This document shows, one piece after another, positions 24,409-35,312 of a DNA stretch of 64,000 bases. The notes below the pieces were generated by a model. That model was not told where the DNA came from. It was given only the letters and a program-made list of their open reading frames with translations, and did not search any database. Numbering within the stretch: the first letter of the stretch is position 1; each line of letters begins with the position of its first letter. The stretch spans positions 248,001 through 312,000 of the forward strand of contig JAJNNY010000035.1 in NCBI GenBank assembly GCA_022453515.1. The letters run 5' to 3'. The position numbers and the translations under genes were made by a program. This DNA is from Astrocystis sublimbata. Its lineage: Eukaryota > Ascomycota > Sordariomycetes > Xylariales > Xylariaceae.

Positions 24409-25349
24409 ATGTTCAGAAACAACTACGACAACGATTCCGTCACATTGTGAGCTACCGGCCCAGCTAGGGTAGCGGTGCATTACGTACACTAACAGCCGCC
24501 CAGCTCTCCGCAAGGGAGAATATTCCAGGTCGAATATGCCGCCGAGGCAGTGAAGCAGGGTTCCGTCGTTGTGGGAATAGTGAGCAAGACACATTCCGTG
24601 CTAGTCGCTATCAAGGTACGGACGAATGCAACCACTTCTTAACCCCTCCAACGAGCCATCATCTACAAATATAGCCCTGTCGCTCGACTAACACGCACCG
24701 TTCCCGCCATGTACAGAGAAATGCCGAAGAACTGTCATCGTACCAGAAGAAGCTATTCGCGGTCGACGAGCACGTAGGGCTGGCCATAGCCGGCCTGACC
24801 TCGGACGCCCGCGTCCTGTCCAACTTCATGAAGCAGCAGTGCCTGTCCCAGCGCCTGACGTACGACCGTGCGATGCCCCTCGAGACCCTCGTCTCCCTCA
24901 TCAGCGACAAGGCCCAGATCAACACACAGAGCTACGGCAAGCGGCCGTACGGCGTGGGGCTGCTGGTCGCCGGCGTCGACGACAGCGGCCCGCACCTGTA
25001 CGAGTTCCAGCCCTCGGGCCTGACCCAGGAGATGCTGGCCTGCGCCATCGGCGCCCGCTCCCAGATGGCCCGCACCTACCTCGAGAAGAACCTCGACAAG
25101 TTCCCCGACTGCGGCCGCGAGGACCTCATCATGCACGGCCTCCGGGCCCTCAAGGAGACCCTCGTCCAGGACCGCGAGCTGACCGTCGAGAACACGAGTG
25201 TTGGTGTTGTCGGGCCCAAGGAGCCCGGCAAGAGGCCTCTCGAGGCTTTCAAGGTCCACGACGGCGCCGAGGTCAAGGAATGGATCAATAAGATAGGGGA
25301 CGATAATGAGGCCGGCGGCGAGGGCGAGTCGATGCAGGTGGACGAGTAA
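24409..25349 (+). CDS. 20S proteasome alpha-6 subunit (Pre5/PSMA1)
   Basis: A structural alpha-ring subunit of the 20S proteasome core, acting in cytosolic and nuclear protein breakdown. Model: exons 24409-24446, 24504-24615 and 24717-25349, 260 residues. The start [20 protein letters not shown] is the alpha-subunit signature region; the [11 protein letters not shown] and [12 protein letters not shown] blocks follow. [11 protein letters not shown] and [13 protein letters not shown] place it with Pre5/PSMA1 rather than other alpha types. Introns of 57 bp (branch CACTAAC) and 101 bp are phase-consistent. The acidic tail ([17 protein letters not shown]) is normal for the subunit. The third exon is strongly GC- and C-ending-codon-rich, which fits high expression. 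Divergent from VPS55. Confidence 0.96.
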
Positions 25350-25726
25350 TGATCTTACGTGGTGGAATAGCAAACTCGGAAAGAATCATACCAAAATAAA
25401 TGAATCCGGCTGTAAATCGGAGAGACATATCTGAGGCTTCGGAGACAAGGTCTGCGACATCATTGCTCACTTATGGTGAAACGAACTCGTCTGCCATCAC
25501 TCTGATTCCCACTATGACGAGCCAGTTAGACTAGGCATGGATGGCTGTAAAATAGAATACAACCCACCTAGACGTCACGTAAATCATCTACATTTCGGTC
25601 ATTCATGAAAGAGGGTGTAGCTGTATATCATGTGTGACTTTGCACTGAATCTTCGCTTTCCTTTCTTTCATTTCTTGCCTTAAAGTGACCTATTTGTTTC
25701 CTCTAAAAACCTAGTAAATAATAAAA
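25350..25726. other. Convergent intergenic, PRE5/ELP5 3' ends
   Basis: About 380 bp of 3' flanking sequence between two stop codons. An AATAAT/AATAAAAT-like stretch at about 25715-25728 lies next to the ELP5 stop. Nothing else recognised. Confidence 0.4.
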
Positions 25727-26899
25727 TCATATCTCATCCTCCTCGTCATCAAAGTCGTCCTCGCGTCCCATGTCGTACAAGATGCGCCCGCCCTCGCCGG
25801 CGCCAATGTCCGTCTGCGCGTCGAAGTACGGCAGCACGATGCCCTCGCGGTCCCGCCTCTGCTTCTCTGTTAAGCCTAGGTTGAACGTTGACTCGGGCGA
25901 GTCTTCTCCTTCTGTGGATCCAACACCACCACCACTACCACCACTAGTCGCCTCCGGGTCGAGGAAGACGGGGTGCTCGGCGAGGAGGAAGATTTTCGAG
26001 GGGGCGGTTTCTGGTTTTGGTGTTTGTGCTTGTGAGGGTGGAGGTGATTTGGTGGTGGTGGTGGTGGTGGTGGATGTGTTTGAGTTGGAAGGAGGAGTAT
26101 GAGTAGGACTGGGAACGAGCACGAACGTCTCCCCGACCGCCCGCCCGCTGCGGCGGCGGAGCTCCATTTCGAGAACTAGGCCTCCACCACCGCTACCACC
26201 AATAGTAGTTGCAGTAGTAGTAGCGACCTTCCCGTTCCGCAGCCCCAAGCCGACGAGCACGCCCTCGCGGCCCTCGCCGAGCCCGAAGTCGGGCGCGCGC
26301 AGACTGCGGTTATGGGCGCGCTGCGCGGCGATGGCGTGGTGCAGGTTTGAGACGCGTAGGATGGCGGTTGCGAGGTAGGTTAGGGTTGTGAGGGGGTGGG
26401 GCGTGTAGGGGTGGGAGGGAGGGAGGGATTGGGATAGCGGCACGTCGGTGTGGTACAGGCCTACGAGCGACAGCGACGGCGAGGTGATGAGGCTGGAGAG
26501 GAAGAGGGCTAGGTTCGATGGGATGTTGCTCGCGAGCGGGTTGAGCTCGTCGATTATTATGAGGGTTTCTTGGAGGTGTTAGTCGGTGAGGTACATGTTG
26601 TGGATATGAGGTTGAGGTGAGGTGGGTGAGTAAGTGGGTGAGATACTCACTATGTGTATGCCCCGAGGGATAGTGTGAGACGATCTCCGTCCGAAGAGAC
26701 TCTGCTGATTTGCCGCGCGCCCGGACAAAAACGTCGATGCCGGCAGGCTTCGCAGGCGTGGCGAAGGAGATGTAGATGATCTTGGTTTTCGATATCTAGA
26801 TAGGTAGGTAGTTGACGATGTCAGTTTCGGTGTTTTTGTTTTTCGTCCATTCTACTTTACGTTTTTTCTCCATGTAACTTTCGCCTCATGTTTTATCGC

Positions 26900-26952
<53 letters not shown>

Positions 26953-27151
26953 AAGATTATTCAAGAATGACTTTCTAGAAATAACTGACCTGTGCTCTCC
27001 TTGTGAATTCTCGCAGGATCGGCTTCCCGCTCTGCTCCAGAGTGTCGAGGACCAGCGTCAGCGGGCTGGCGCTGTCGCGCAGGTTGAGCAGCTTCTGGAG
27101 CAGCAACAGCGCATGTGAGCGGGCATGCGACTGCGTTGTTGAGGACGGCAT
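25727..27151 (-). CDS. Elongator complex subunit Elp5 (Iki1)
   Basis: Elp5 belongs to the Elp4-5-6 ring of Elongator, which is needed for mcm5/ncm5 modification of wobble U34 in cytosolic tRNAs. Model: exons 27151-26990, 26795-26651 and 26568-25727, 382 residues. Exon 1: HALLLLQKLLNLRDSASPL then a TLVLDTLEQS segment and REFTRRAQ. Exon 2: ISKTKIIYISFATPAKPAG. Exon 3: KTLIIIDELNPLASNIPSNL, a RecA-like strand pattern without the ATPase P-loop, as expected for Elp4-6 proteins. The very acidic C-terminus EDDFDDEEDEI matches the Iki1 family. Met at 27151 was chosen over an upstream in-frame Met at 27244 because the family starts near SSTTQSHARSHALLLLQ. Intron 1 (194 bp) carries a 49-bp CA/GT repeat. 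The middle of exon 3 encodes Thr/Ser/Gly-rich low-complexity sequence. Confidence 0.9.
26901..26949. repeat. GT dinucleotide microsatellite
   Basis: An uninterrupted run of about 24 GT units on the plus strand, that is CA on the coding strand. It lies inside intron 1 of ELP5, between donor GTCAGT (ends at 26989) and the acceptor before 26795. Confidence 0.95.
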
Positions 27152-27769
27152 CTTGGTCCTCAATTTGAGAAGTATTATGAGGGTGAAGTTACGCCTCAAT
27201 GCCGAAAATGACGAGGAAGTTGGTAGTCTGAGGGTTGGAGGCACTTATACAGATTTCGTATGATGTTGATGAGTGCTGGGTGATAGGGCTGTCCTGTCCT
27301 GCAGGCTGCAAAGTCGTTGGGTGTGTTGATCTGATTGGTCGGCTTTTCAATTAGGCGGTTCATACACTTCTTTGTAGATCTGCCCTCTTCAGTTTGATTT
27401 GAGTCCCAGCGAAATTCAAGTATATGATTATTCCATCATCAATCTGAGGAGGGACATTTGTTGGTATGTTGAGAATATCTGATATCTGATGAGACTATGT
27501 GAGCGACATCGCAGCAAAGCCGTGGGAGGTCAAAATACGCACTGTCCATCTCGCTCCCCTAAAAAGGCTCTCGAACTCATTTGTTTCACTATTAGGTACT
27601 TCAACGTTGATATTCGAATTTGGTCTGTTTAACGCGATAGAAGGAAATTTTGAATGAACCCTCATCAACCTCCAAATCCTGTCAACAGCGCATTCTGTTC
27701 GAGATAAGAGAACTCTAATTGTCCTCCATAAACACGGATCTTTCCAGCATTGCTCATTGACGCAAATAT
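27152..27769. other. Intergenic upstream of ELP5
   Basis: About 620 bp with the ELP5 promoter (ELP5 reads leftwards) and moderately AT-rich sequence to the right. No gene is recognised; there is an in-frame upstream Met extension of ELP5 to 27244, which I did not use. Confidence 0.35.
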
Positions 27770-27988
27770 TCAGTATTTTGAGGCTCGGGTGATCGATTCA
27801 GTCTTACCGTCTGCGCCCAAAGTGATCTTAAGCCAAGGATAGCCGCCATACCAGATGTTGATCCCGTGCTGCTCCCGTTCCAGCAGTGTAGCCATCACCT
27901 CATGCGTTAAAGGGGTAGGAATCACACCAGTCACCCATGACTTCCCTACCAAGGACTTTTTGGAGATGAAGGAGGTCAGGTTCAACAT
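27770..27988 (-). CDS. Doubtful short ORF, 72 residues
   Basis: A 72-residue frame starting MLNLTSFISKKSLVGKSWV, with a GINIWYGGYPWLKITLGADG stretch that looks protein-like. There is no domain I recognise, no signal peptide and no splice-linked extension. It sits in AT-rich DNA beside a decayed repeat. It could be a remnant exon of a lost gene, a short orphan gene, or chance. I give it low weight. Confidence 0.25.
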   Translation of the reverse strand: MLNLTSFISKKSLVGKSWVTGVIPTPLTHEVMATLLEREQHGINIWYGGYPWLKITLGADGKTESITRASKY

Positions 27989-27999
27989 GATAAAAGCGA

Positions 28000-28677
28000 A
28001 AAGAGACGGAATATTGATGCTTCCATGAAAAAATGTTCAGTGAACAGACCAGGAGGATTGTTCTCTTTATGTTTAGTGCTAAGTGATCCGCTCTTAAAAC
28101 ATGGAAGATATATCAGTGGTCGCAAACGCGACCAGACTTTCCAGACATACGGTGTAAAAAGACATGAAGCGTTTAGATCACGTTACTTCCACTCTAACTA
28201 TTACTAAGCTTCCAGACAAATTAGAGGACTACCTATTTCAATCTTCCGATTACAAAATAACTCGCATAGTATAAGACTATGTAGAACCCATACAAAAGCT
28301 GTGTAAAATTTATTACGAGGTTAATAGCATATCACATCTAGTCAAGCAGACTGGTTGTTGTCAAGTGCCAAGAGGGCTGTTTGGGCTACGAGATCTGTGT
28401 ATGTAAGGACTGGGTGGCTCTCATTGAATGGGTGAGCCCAGGAATCAATAGAATTGATACCTTACCCCTACTATGCTACTTGGCTACGTGGCTACTGCTA
28501 TATTCCCTTACTCTGGTGCAAAAGCACTTGACAGCTGTCAAGTAGTCCGTAAGGCTAATGTATTAATTCTATTAGTTCCTGCCTATACAAACCCAATACA
28601 CCCTACAGCCAGCGTAGTGGGCCAGCTAGGGCTAATCTTTCTGGCTTTTTTTTTAATTTTTATCTGGACGAATATGT
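28000..28677. repeat. AT-rich relic region with repeat copy B
   Basis: This segment is visibly AT-richer than its neighbours and rich in TA steps. It includes a perfect 18-bp palindrome at 28526-28543 (ACTTGACAG/CTGTCAAGT) and, at about 28535-28630, the second copy of the decayed repeat that also occurs near 8.1 kb. Transition-type differences between copies suggest repeat-induced point mutation, a known defence of filamentous ascomycetes. No intact transposase or reverse transcriptase frame is visible. Confidence 0.45.
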
Positions 28678-29181
28678 CTAGATCAACGTATCCAGTCCTT
28701 TCCACTTCCGCTTGTGCGGATTATCCGCCTCGGTCTCCTTGTCGCTGTAGTACTGGACAAGCGCCCCGAGGATCTCATTGTCTGCCGTGGATTTCGTGAG
28801 CTGCCGATGAGTCTGTTCGAATTCCGTGCGGAGCACCTTCGTCTCGGCCCCGTATCGCTTGGCCTGGCTTTCGAATATCAAGGCCGCCTCCAGCAGCTTC
28901 TCGGCAGCGTCTTGCAGGTGCTGGTGCTCGACGCAGAGCTCGTGGAATTGCTTCTTGGCCATTTCGTGGTCTGGGTTTAGTCTTCTCATGGCGAAGAGCG
29001 GGCCCCGGCAGCGGATGTCTTGTTGCAGCTTGGTGAGATCGATCGGGTCCGTCTCGAAGGATGTGTACGATCTGATGTATAAAGGTATGGGTCTTGCTCG
29101 GACCTCGGGCTGTGTTGGGGGCTGAGCTTGAGAAGCATCTTCGGCTGCTGATGGCGATTGATTGTGGTAATTCTCGTTCGA
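28678..29181 (-). CDS. Hypothetical coiled-coil protein (3' exon)
   Basis: I do not recognise this gene. The frame is open from 29181 to the stop at 28678 (168 residues). It starts with a polar part (SNENYHNQSPSAAEDASQAQ), then a conserved-looking DPIDLTKLQQDIRCRG, then about 100 residues of charged heptad-like sequence (AEKLLEAALIFESQAKRYG, TKVLRTEFEQTHRQL) that predicts a coiled coil. An acceptor (CAACAG) precedes 29181 and an in-frame stop lies further upstream, so a 5' exon is needed. A phase-compatible candidate is 29537-29475 (MNTTTEKPTPYHHQCYSYNKQ), which would use a GC-AG intron (CAG/GCAAGT) of 293 bp, giving 188 residues. That 5' exon is uncertain. Tandem with SNRNP27 but about 1 kb away. 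Confidence 0.55.
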   Translation of the reverse strand, partial: SNENYHNQSPSAAEDASQAQPPTQPEVRARPIPLYIRSYTSFETDPIDLTKLQQDIRCRGPLFAMRRLNPDHEMAKKQFHELCVEHQHLQDAAEKLLEAALIFESQAKRYGAETKVLRTEFEQTHRQLTKSTADNEILGALVQYYSDKETEADNPHKRKWKGLDTLI

Positions 29182-29537
29182 CTGTTGCCCGATTCTCGTC
29201 AGATTAGCGGCGATAGAAGATGGGGGAAGGTCGTGATGGCCGAATCAACATCGCCGCTAGAACGCAAATGAAAGACTGTATAGTACTGACCACCACTATG
29301 GAACAAAGATACCATCGGGATTTGCTCATCCGTAGGCCTAAGCTCCGCATCACCTCAGGCCGCGGCATTGGTCGGCACATCGTGAGTATGTATTGGGTGT
29401 TGAGTGGGTGATTGGATAGGTGGATATGGGAGAGACGGAATCAATACGTTTCGTCTGCCTCGAAGTAAACTTGCCTGCTTGTTGTAACTGTAGCACTGAT
29501 GATGATACGGCGTCGGCTTTTCTGTCGTTGTATTCAA

Positions 29538-30578
29538 GAAATGCGTTGATAGGAGATTAGACGAGGCGAGGGGCGTAGGGACACCATGGCCCCTTCTTAT
29601 AGTTTCGTTTCGAACCCTAATATAGAAAACTTACAACGGGCAAGAAAAGATATAAAGCGAGTGAGTCACGCGGGCTTGGGCTCACGCAAACTTGAAGTGT
29701 CTTTCTAGAAAGTAATGCAAGATAAGGCAGGAGAAGTTGAAGTGCGTTGGGTGGTTAAAGTTGGGTAGGAGTGATGGACGCGTAACACTGCACAGCCAGA
29801 CTGACGACATATGAATGTAGGGTCCGTTAAGAGTGTTCTTGAATCAATATTCTGCCAAAGGGAGTACTAATTATCGTATCATCTCTAGACTGATTGTAAA
29901 CACGTTCTATGAAGAACGTAAATAGGCGAGTAGAAATCAAATAATAAATAGATTTATGATTGATATAAACACCATCTGTTCAGTAAAAGCATTTATATTT
30001 GCATGTAACAGATGAAATCGAAATACATCACGGGAAACAAAAGTCAAATGCCCTGATAAGAAGGCCATATCAGAGTTCGCCCTGGCATGCGGTGGATTGG
30101 TAATGAATTTATACGTATGGATTTGACTTCAGTGCCGCTTCTTGCCTGGGCTGCATATCAGTTGGTGATAGCCTCGCACACCCACGACATGATTATCCTC
30201 CTGACCAGGTAGGTGAACGCGGACATCCTTTTTTGAGACGGCCACACTGCAACGCGGCAAGTGCAATCAAGAATATTATCAAAATGTAGGACAGACTTCA
30301 TGGTAATATTGGAAAGTACCTACCTAGTATTTAACCAAACAAAGCAAGGTAGTTTGGCGGCACGGCATAACACGCAGCAGTTTCTGTAATCGGGTGGTCA
30401 CCGAAGGTTGAATCGATGAAGGGGGCGTTAGGATGGGTTTACCTGGGGACTGCGATAACATACCTCAGGCAATATAGTTGATACAGCTACTGAGCTGACG
30501 ATATATCCATAAAGGCGACTCTCTCATTATTAATAATATTATTATAAGTTGATTTAGCGTGGAGGCCGCGTTCGGCAT
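29538..30578. other. Intergenic, AT-leaning
   Basis: About 1 kb between the coiled-coil gene and SNRNP27. It is AT-leaning, with a short AT palindromic tract (about 30527-30548). CATCTGTT (about 29972) and AACAGATG (about 30008) form an inverted pair. No coding sequence supported. Confidence 0.4.
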
Positions 30579-31514
30579 CTAGTGACCTGGACTCAGAGGT
30601 CTGTTGAAACCGCCGACACGGTTCATGTACTGGCGGTACTCGGTTTTCTTGGCCTTGTAGACCGATCCCGCGTTGTTACCAGCGACCTTCTGATTCTTTG
30701 TAGAACCGAAACCACCAAAGCCCATCATTGCTTGCATCGCATTCATCTCGTCATCCTCTTCAACTTCAAGGCCGTCCTCGTCTTCATCCATGGCATCCGC
30801 ATCTCCATCTTCGTCACGCCTGGACCCCCTTCCCCGTCTCTCTTCGCCGTCTGGGCTATCCGCCTTGTTGCCTCGTTTGCCTGGTCTGCTTTTTCGGCCA
30901 GCATTGTCATCGTCTGCATCCCCTCTGACCGAGGAAGGACCTGAGTCCCGATCTGGGTATTTCGACCGTGTCGGAAGTGGTGAATTCGCATGATGGTTCG
31001 TACGTCCGGACTTCCCTAGAGGACTTCGTTGTGGCGATGGAGAGCGGCGGAGATCCCTACGTCGTGCTGGACCTTGCCCAGAGTTAGTACCAACCAGCTG
31101 GGTGTTTTGGGGCCCAGGGCGCGTCATACCTTTTGGTATTCCATCGCGACTGTCATCACGCCGGCGCCCGTCCCTGTCCTTCTCCCTATCTTGATCTCTG
31201 TTCCTGTCGTCGCGGCGACCGTCTGGTTTGTCTCGCGTGCTCTCGTAACCTCGGCGCCTGTCTCTATCGTAGTCGCGGTCTCTGCGATCGCGTGAGCGAG
31301 AGCGTTGTCGCTCGCGTCGCTCACCCCGTTCGTTGGGTGATCTGGATCTGGTCCGCTGTCGACGATCGCGACTTCGGGGCCGCTCATCTCGATACCGATC
31401 GCGGTTGTCTCTTCTATCTCGTCCGCCACCACCGTACTGGCTGCGTCGCTCGGATTCATCCCACATGGCTCTGCTGTCTGGGCGGTTTCGACCGCGACGG
31501 GGATGGTCTGCCAT
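30579..31514 (-). CDS. U4/U6.U5 tri-snRNP 27 kDa protein (SNRNP27)
   Basis: A spliceosomal tri-snRNP component that helps 5' splice-site handling. One exon of 311 residues from MADHPRRGRNRPDSRAMWDE. The long N-terminal part is an RS/RD-type region (repeated RDR, RSR, DRDR), as in SR-like splicing proteins. An acidic stretch (DEDGDADAMDEDEDGLEVEE) leads to the conserved C-terminal domain: MMGFGGFGSTKNQKVAGN, then AKKTEYRQYMNRVGGFNRPL. That ending is the SNRNP27 signature. An upstream in-frame Met at 31553 would add 13 residues with no family support, so I chose the Met at 31514. The gene is divergent from CWH41 with about 600 bp between starts. Confidence 0.93.
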   Translation of the reverse strand: MADHPRRGRNRPDSRAMWDESERRSQYGGGGRDRRDNRDRYRDERPRSRDRRQRTRSRSPNERGERRERQRSRSRDRRDRDYDRDRRRGYESTRDKPDGRRDDRNRDQDREKDRDGRRRDDSRDGIPKGMTRPGPQNTQLVGTNSGQGPARRRDLRRSPSPQRSPLGKSGRTNHHANSPLPTRSKYPDRDSGPSSVRGDADDDNAGRKSRPGKRGNKADSPDGEERRGRGSRRDEDGDADAMDEDEDGLEVEEDDEMNAMQAMMGFGGFGSTKNQKVAGNNAGSVYKAKKTEYRQYMNRVGGFNRPLSPGH

Positions 31515-32122
31515 GATTTTGGTAGTACAAGTATAAGGTTGAGAAAGTAGCACGTGTCGATCGAATAAATTCTAGAAAGCGGATACGGGACAGCAGGCGA
31601 TAAAGCTGATGCAAAGGCAGATATGAATGGAAGATATGAAGTAAATAAAGTGAATGTACTGGAGGAATTGAATTGGGCCAGGTCCTCGAATGCGCCTGCG
31701 CTAGTACCTGAAGGGTCGACCTAAAGGAAGTGGAACCCAGCCAAGGTTGCATGCTAATTAGCAGCCTTGAGCCTCAACAGCGCGTTCGCAGGCACCTCAC
31801 TCCCCTAAATGGCATAGTGCGGGGCACGCCAGACAATGCTGGGGTTTGCGACTGACGTCAAATCTAATCGATAAGAGCTCTGCTCCACCATAAGAGGTAC
31901 CCAAGTAATTCACTAGCAAGCTCCGGGGTGCCACCCGAGCACCCAAGCCAGCTGCTGTAACCTTAAATGTGTTCAAATCCACAGCTTCAAGCAGCCTCAC
32001 AAGCTAAATTCGTCCGTCACTTGGGTTGCGTGTGTCTGTTTTTGAGCCACTGTAACGAGCTGCATAAACTGCTTCTTTTCTTGTGACCAAGGAGTGGCGT
32101 CACTTTCCTTTTCAATGTTGCC
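31515..32122. other. Divergent promoter region SNRNP27/CWH41
   Basis: A 608-bp spacer holding both promoters. A short ORF on the minus strand (31797-32000) has no recognisable feature and is not called. Confidence 0.4.
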
Positions 32123-34697
32123 ATGGGGTTCTTAAGGCAATTGACAGCTGGGCTGTCTCTCTTCCACTTGGTCTCAGCCACCGCAGAAAGCACCGAAGGT
32201 GTTCTTCACAGCGAAATCGGTCGTTTAAACAACGAAAGTCTTTTCTGGGGCCCCTACCGCCCTAACCTTTACTTTGGTGTTCGCCCGAGGCTCCCGAGTT
32301 CTGTAGCAGCTGCTTTATCGTGGGTGAAGGTCGATAACTATGTCGACGTGCAGGGCAGTATGTGCTTCTATGCGCCTCCAACTAAGACGTATCTGAAACC
32401 TGGCTGACCTCTCTCGGTGTAGACGTTCGCTACACCTGCGAGCAGAATGAGGATATGGCAGGCTATGGCTGGGAGGAGTATGACACCCGGAAAGGCGGTG
32501 TTCAGACCATCCACGATGCCAAGAATCAGATTGACATGACTACCATGTTTGTCAAGGTCCCTGGCGGTGCGCATGGTGGCAGCTGGGCGGCAAGGATCAA
32601 GGGCGAGCCCCGCGATGATGCGCCGGCTGACCTGAAGACTACTGTTGTCTTCTACCTGGTTACCGAAGGCCTAGATGAGACTATCGATGTTGCCGAGGGC
32701 ACTCCTACCGGATTCGATGGAGACGTCACTTTCACAGGAACGTCCAAGGGCTTGGGCGGATACAAATTTGTCGTCACAAAAGGCAAAGGTGCTCACCCCA
32801 CGTCTGACCATCCCGCATCATCAGAGAGGGACTTGGAGAAGACAGTGGTTCACTCGGAAACCGTGCCTCTTCATCACCTATGGCAAGCCAAGAAGCTCTT
32901 CTTCCAGGCTCTCCAAAATGGCGTCAATCACATCATCAAGGAGTATGGCCCGGATACCGCTCCACCACCGTGGCAGGTGTACCAATTGCCAAACACTGCC
33001 AAGTCTGGGAACATACAGATTGTCCAGAAGGTATTTGAAGGCCCATTTGAATTTGATGTTCTATTCTCCAGTGAATCTGCCGGCAAGGAAATCACAAGCG
33101 AGGATCTCTCACGAGAGATCAAACTGACTACCGAGTCCTTCAACGACCGCTACAAGGAAATCTTCGCCCCAAAGGCACCGTTCAACACAGCTGAATATGA
33201 GAAGTTTGGAAAGAGCATGCTGTCGAACTTGGCTGGGGGTATAGGTTACTTCTACGGACAGCACATAGTCGACCGATCTAACGCTCCTGAATACGAAGAG
33301 GAGAACGAGGGATTCTGGGAAGGGACAGCAGAAGCGCGTGGTCGCAGGCAGGAAGAAGTCGAGGGCCCGTACGAGTTGTTCTCGAGCATTCCATCCCGGC
33401 CCTTCTTTCCACGCGGGTTCCTGTGGGACGAAGGATTTCACTTGCTTCCCATTCTCGACTGGGACACAGATCTTGCGCTAGACATCGTCAAGAGCTGGTA
33501 CAATTTGATGGACGAAGACGGTTGGATTGCCCGGGAACAGATCCTTGGCGAGGAAGCCCGAAGCAAGGTACCGGCAGAGTTCCAGGTTCAGTACCCACAC
33601 TACGCCAACCCGCCGACGCTCTACCTTGTTCTCGAAGGGTTCTTGGATAAGATGCAAAAGTCCAATGGAAGCCAGGCTACGGGTGCAGAGCGACTTACTA
33701 CGCCCGATCCCTTGCAAAGTACTTACAGTGAAAACCCCGAACTGGGACTTGAGTATCTCCGGCACTTGTACCCTCTCCTCCGTCGTCAGTATTTGTGGTT
33801 CAAGAAGACCCAGTTTGGTGACATTCAAAGCTATGATCGGGAGGCGTACTCGAACAAGGAAGCCTACAGATGGCGAGGACGGTCTGTCCAACACTGCTTG
33901 ACAAGCGGCTTGGACGATTTCCCCCGGCCACAGCCACCTCACCCTGGTGAGCTCCATGTGGATCTCATGTCTTGGATGGGTATGATGGCTAGGACACTAG
34001 CGAAGGTGGCCGACGTTGTCGGACAACCGCAAGATGCCCAGGAATATAACAAGGCCCTGGATGGCATCCTCCACAATTTGGTTGATCTTCACTGGTCCGA
34101 GGAAAGGGGCTGCTTCTGTGATGCCACCATCGATGACTTCGAGGAGCACTCACTAGTCTGTCACAAGGGCTATATCTCGCTGTTCCCTTTCTTGGTAGGT
34201 CTCCTAGAGCCCAAAGATCCCAAGCTTGGTAAAACGCTTGACCTTCTCGGCGATGAGAGCGAGCTCTTCAGCCCCCACGGTCTTCGAAGCTTGAGCAAGA
34301 GGTCCGTCTTCTACGGTACAGACGAGAATTATTGGAGGAGCCCCATTTGGATCAACATCAACTACCTTGCGCTTGTGCAGCTCAGAGTAAGTCCCATATT
34401 ATTTATCATTTCCCGCATTAAATAATAGACTAATCTTGCCCCCAGAACTACGCCCTGCAAGACGGACCTTATGCGTCCCAAGCTAGGGGCCTATACAACC
34501 GTCTCCGGCAAAACCTTGTGGAAACTGTCTACAAGAGCTGGGAGGAGACGGGCTTTGCGTGGGAACAGTATAACCCTGAGACGGGTGCGGGCCAGCGCAC
34601 GCAGCACTTCACCGGCTGGACGAGTTTGGTGGTCAAGATGATGGCCTTGGAGCCGTTAAGCGAGAGTGGCAGCGGCCATGCTAGAGACGAGCTGTAG
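32123..34697 (+). CDS. Mannosyl-oligosaccharide glucosidase (glucosidase I)
   Basis: Glycoside hydrolase family 63 enzyme that removes the terminal alpha-1,2-glucose from Glc3Man9GlcNAc2 on nascent glycoproteins in the ER. Model: exons 32123-32357, 32423-34386 and 34446-34697, 816 residues, the normal family size. The N-terminus MGFLRQLTAGLSLFHLVSA is a signal peptide or signal anchor. GRLNNESLFWGPYRPNLYFG and NVRYTCEQNEDMAGYGWEEY mark the N-terminal domain. The catalytic domain holds the hallmark FFPRGFLWDEGFHLLPILDW (about 405-425) with the acid residue, and the C-terminal WEQYNPETGAGQ motif, coded by exon 3, carries the catalytic glutamate. Introns of 65 bp (GTATGT) and 59 bp (GTAAGT). Its 3' end faces ABZ1. 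Confidence 0.96.
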
Positions 34698-35312
34698 AAT
34701 ATCTATCTAAGATTTGGGTATCACAGCCACTTTGTGTGTATATTGTAGAATCCTAAGAGTAAGATTAGCGCTAGATTACATCGAAGTCAAACAATCTCCT
34801 CGTAGTTCTTCTATCGTTTCCAACTTATTTTGTGTCATTCGAGGCATACCTGATCTCATACGGAATAGGGTACCATGGCAGGTCTCGTTAAAACTGGTTA
34901 CTGGCCACCTTCGCCCGATACATAACCCGATACTAATAGTAAAGGCACATGAGAGATGCGAAGCAGGGGAAGACCGGAAACTGTTGAGTGTGGAATTGTC
35001 ATTTCAGGTACTTAAAGTTAATAATTATCTCTATGCCCGAGTCGTATAAATCATAACGACATATCTACCAGTCTTCGAGACACACCATCTATCTATCTTG
35101 TGTTGTTGAAAGATGCCCACCATAAACATGTTGAACTCCATGAATGTGACATGCCCCCCGTACCCAATGCTGGTTGGACAAATGCCGCCCTGATATTGCC
35201 AACCCACCAGATAGATGTTGAACTGCCGAAGAGGCAAAAAAGGGGGGAAAAAAAACCATCGCGCGAATTTCAATCAATACACTCACACATGACTATGACT
35301 TTCTTGAAGACA
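34698..35312. other. Convergent intergenic, CWH41/ABZ1 3' ends
   Basis: About 615 bp between two stop codons, with several A- and T-rich tracts that fit polyadenylation regions. No gene recognised. Confidence 0.4.
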
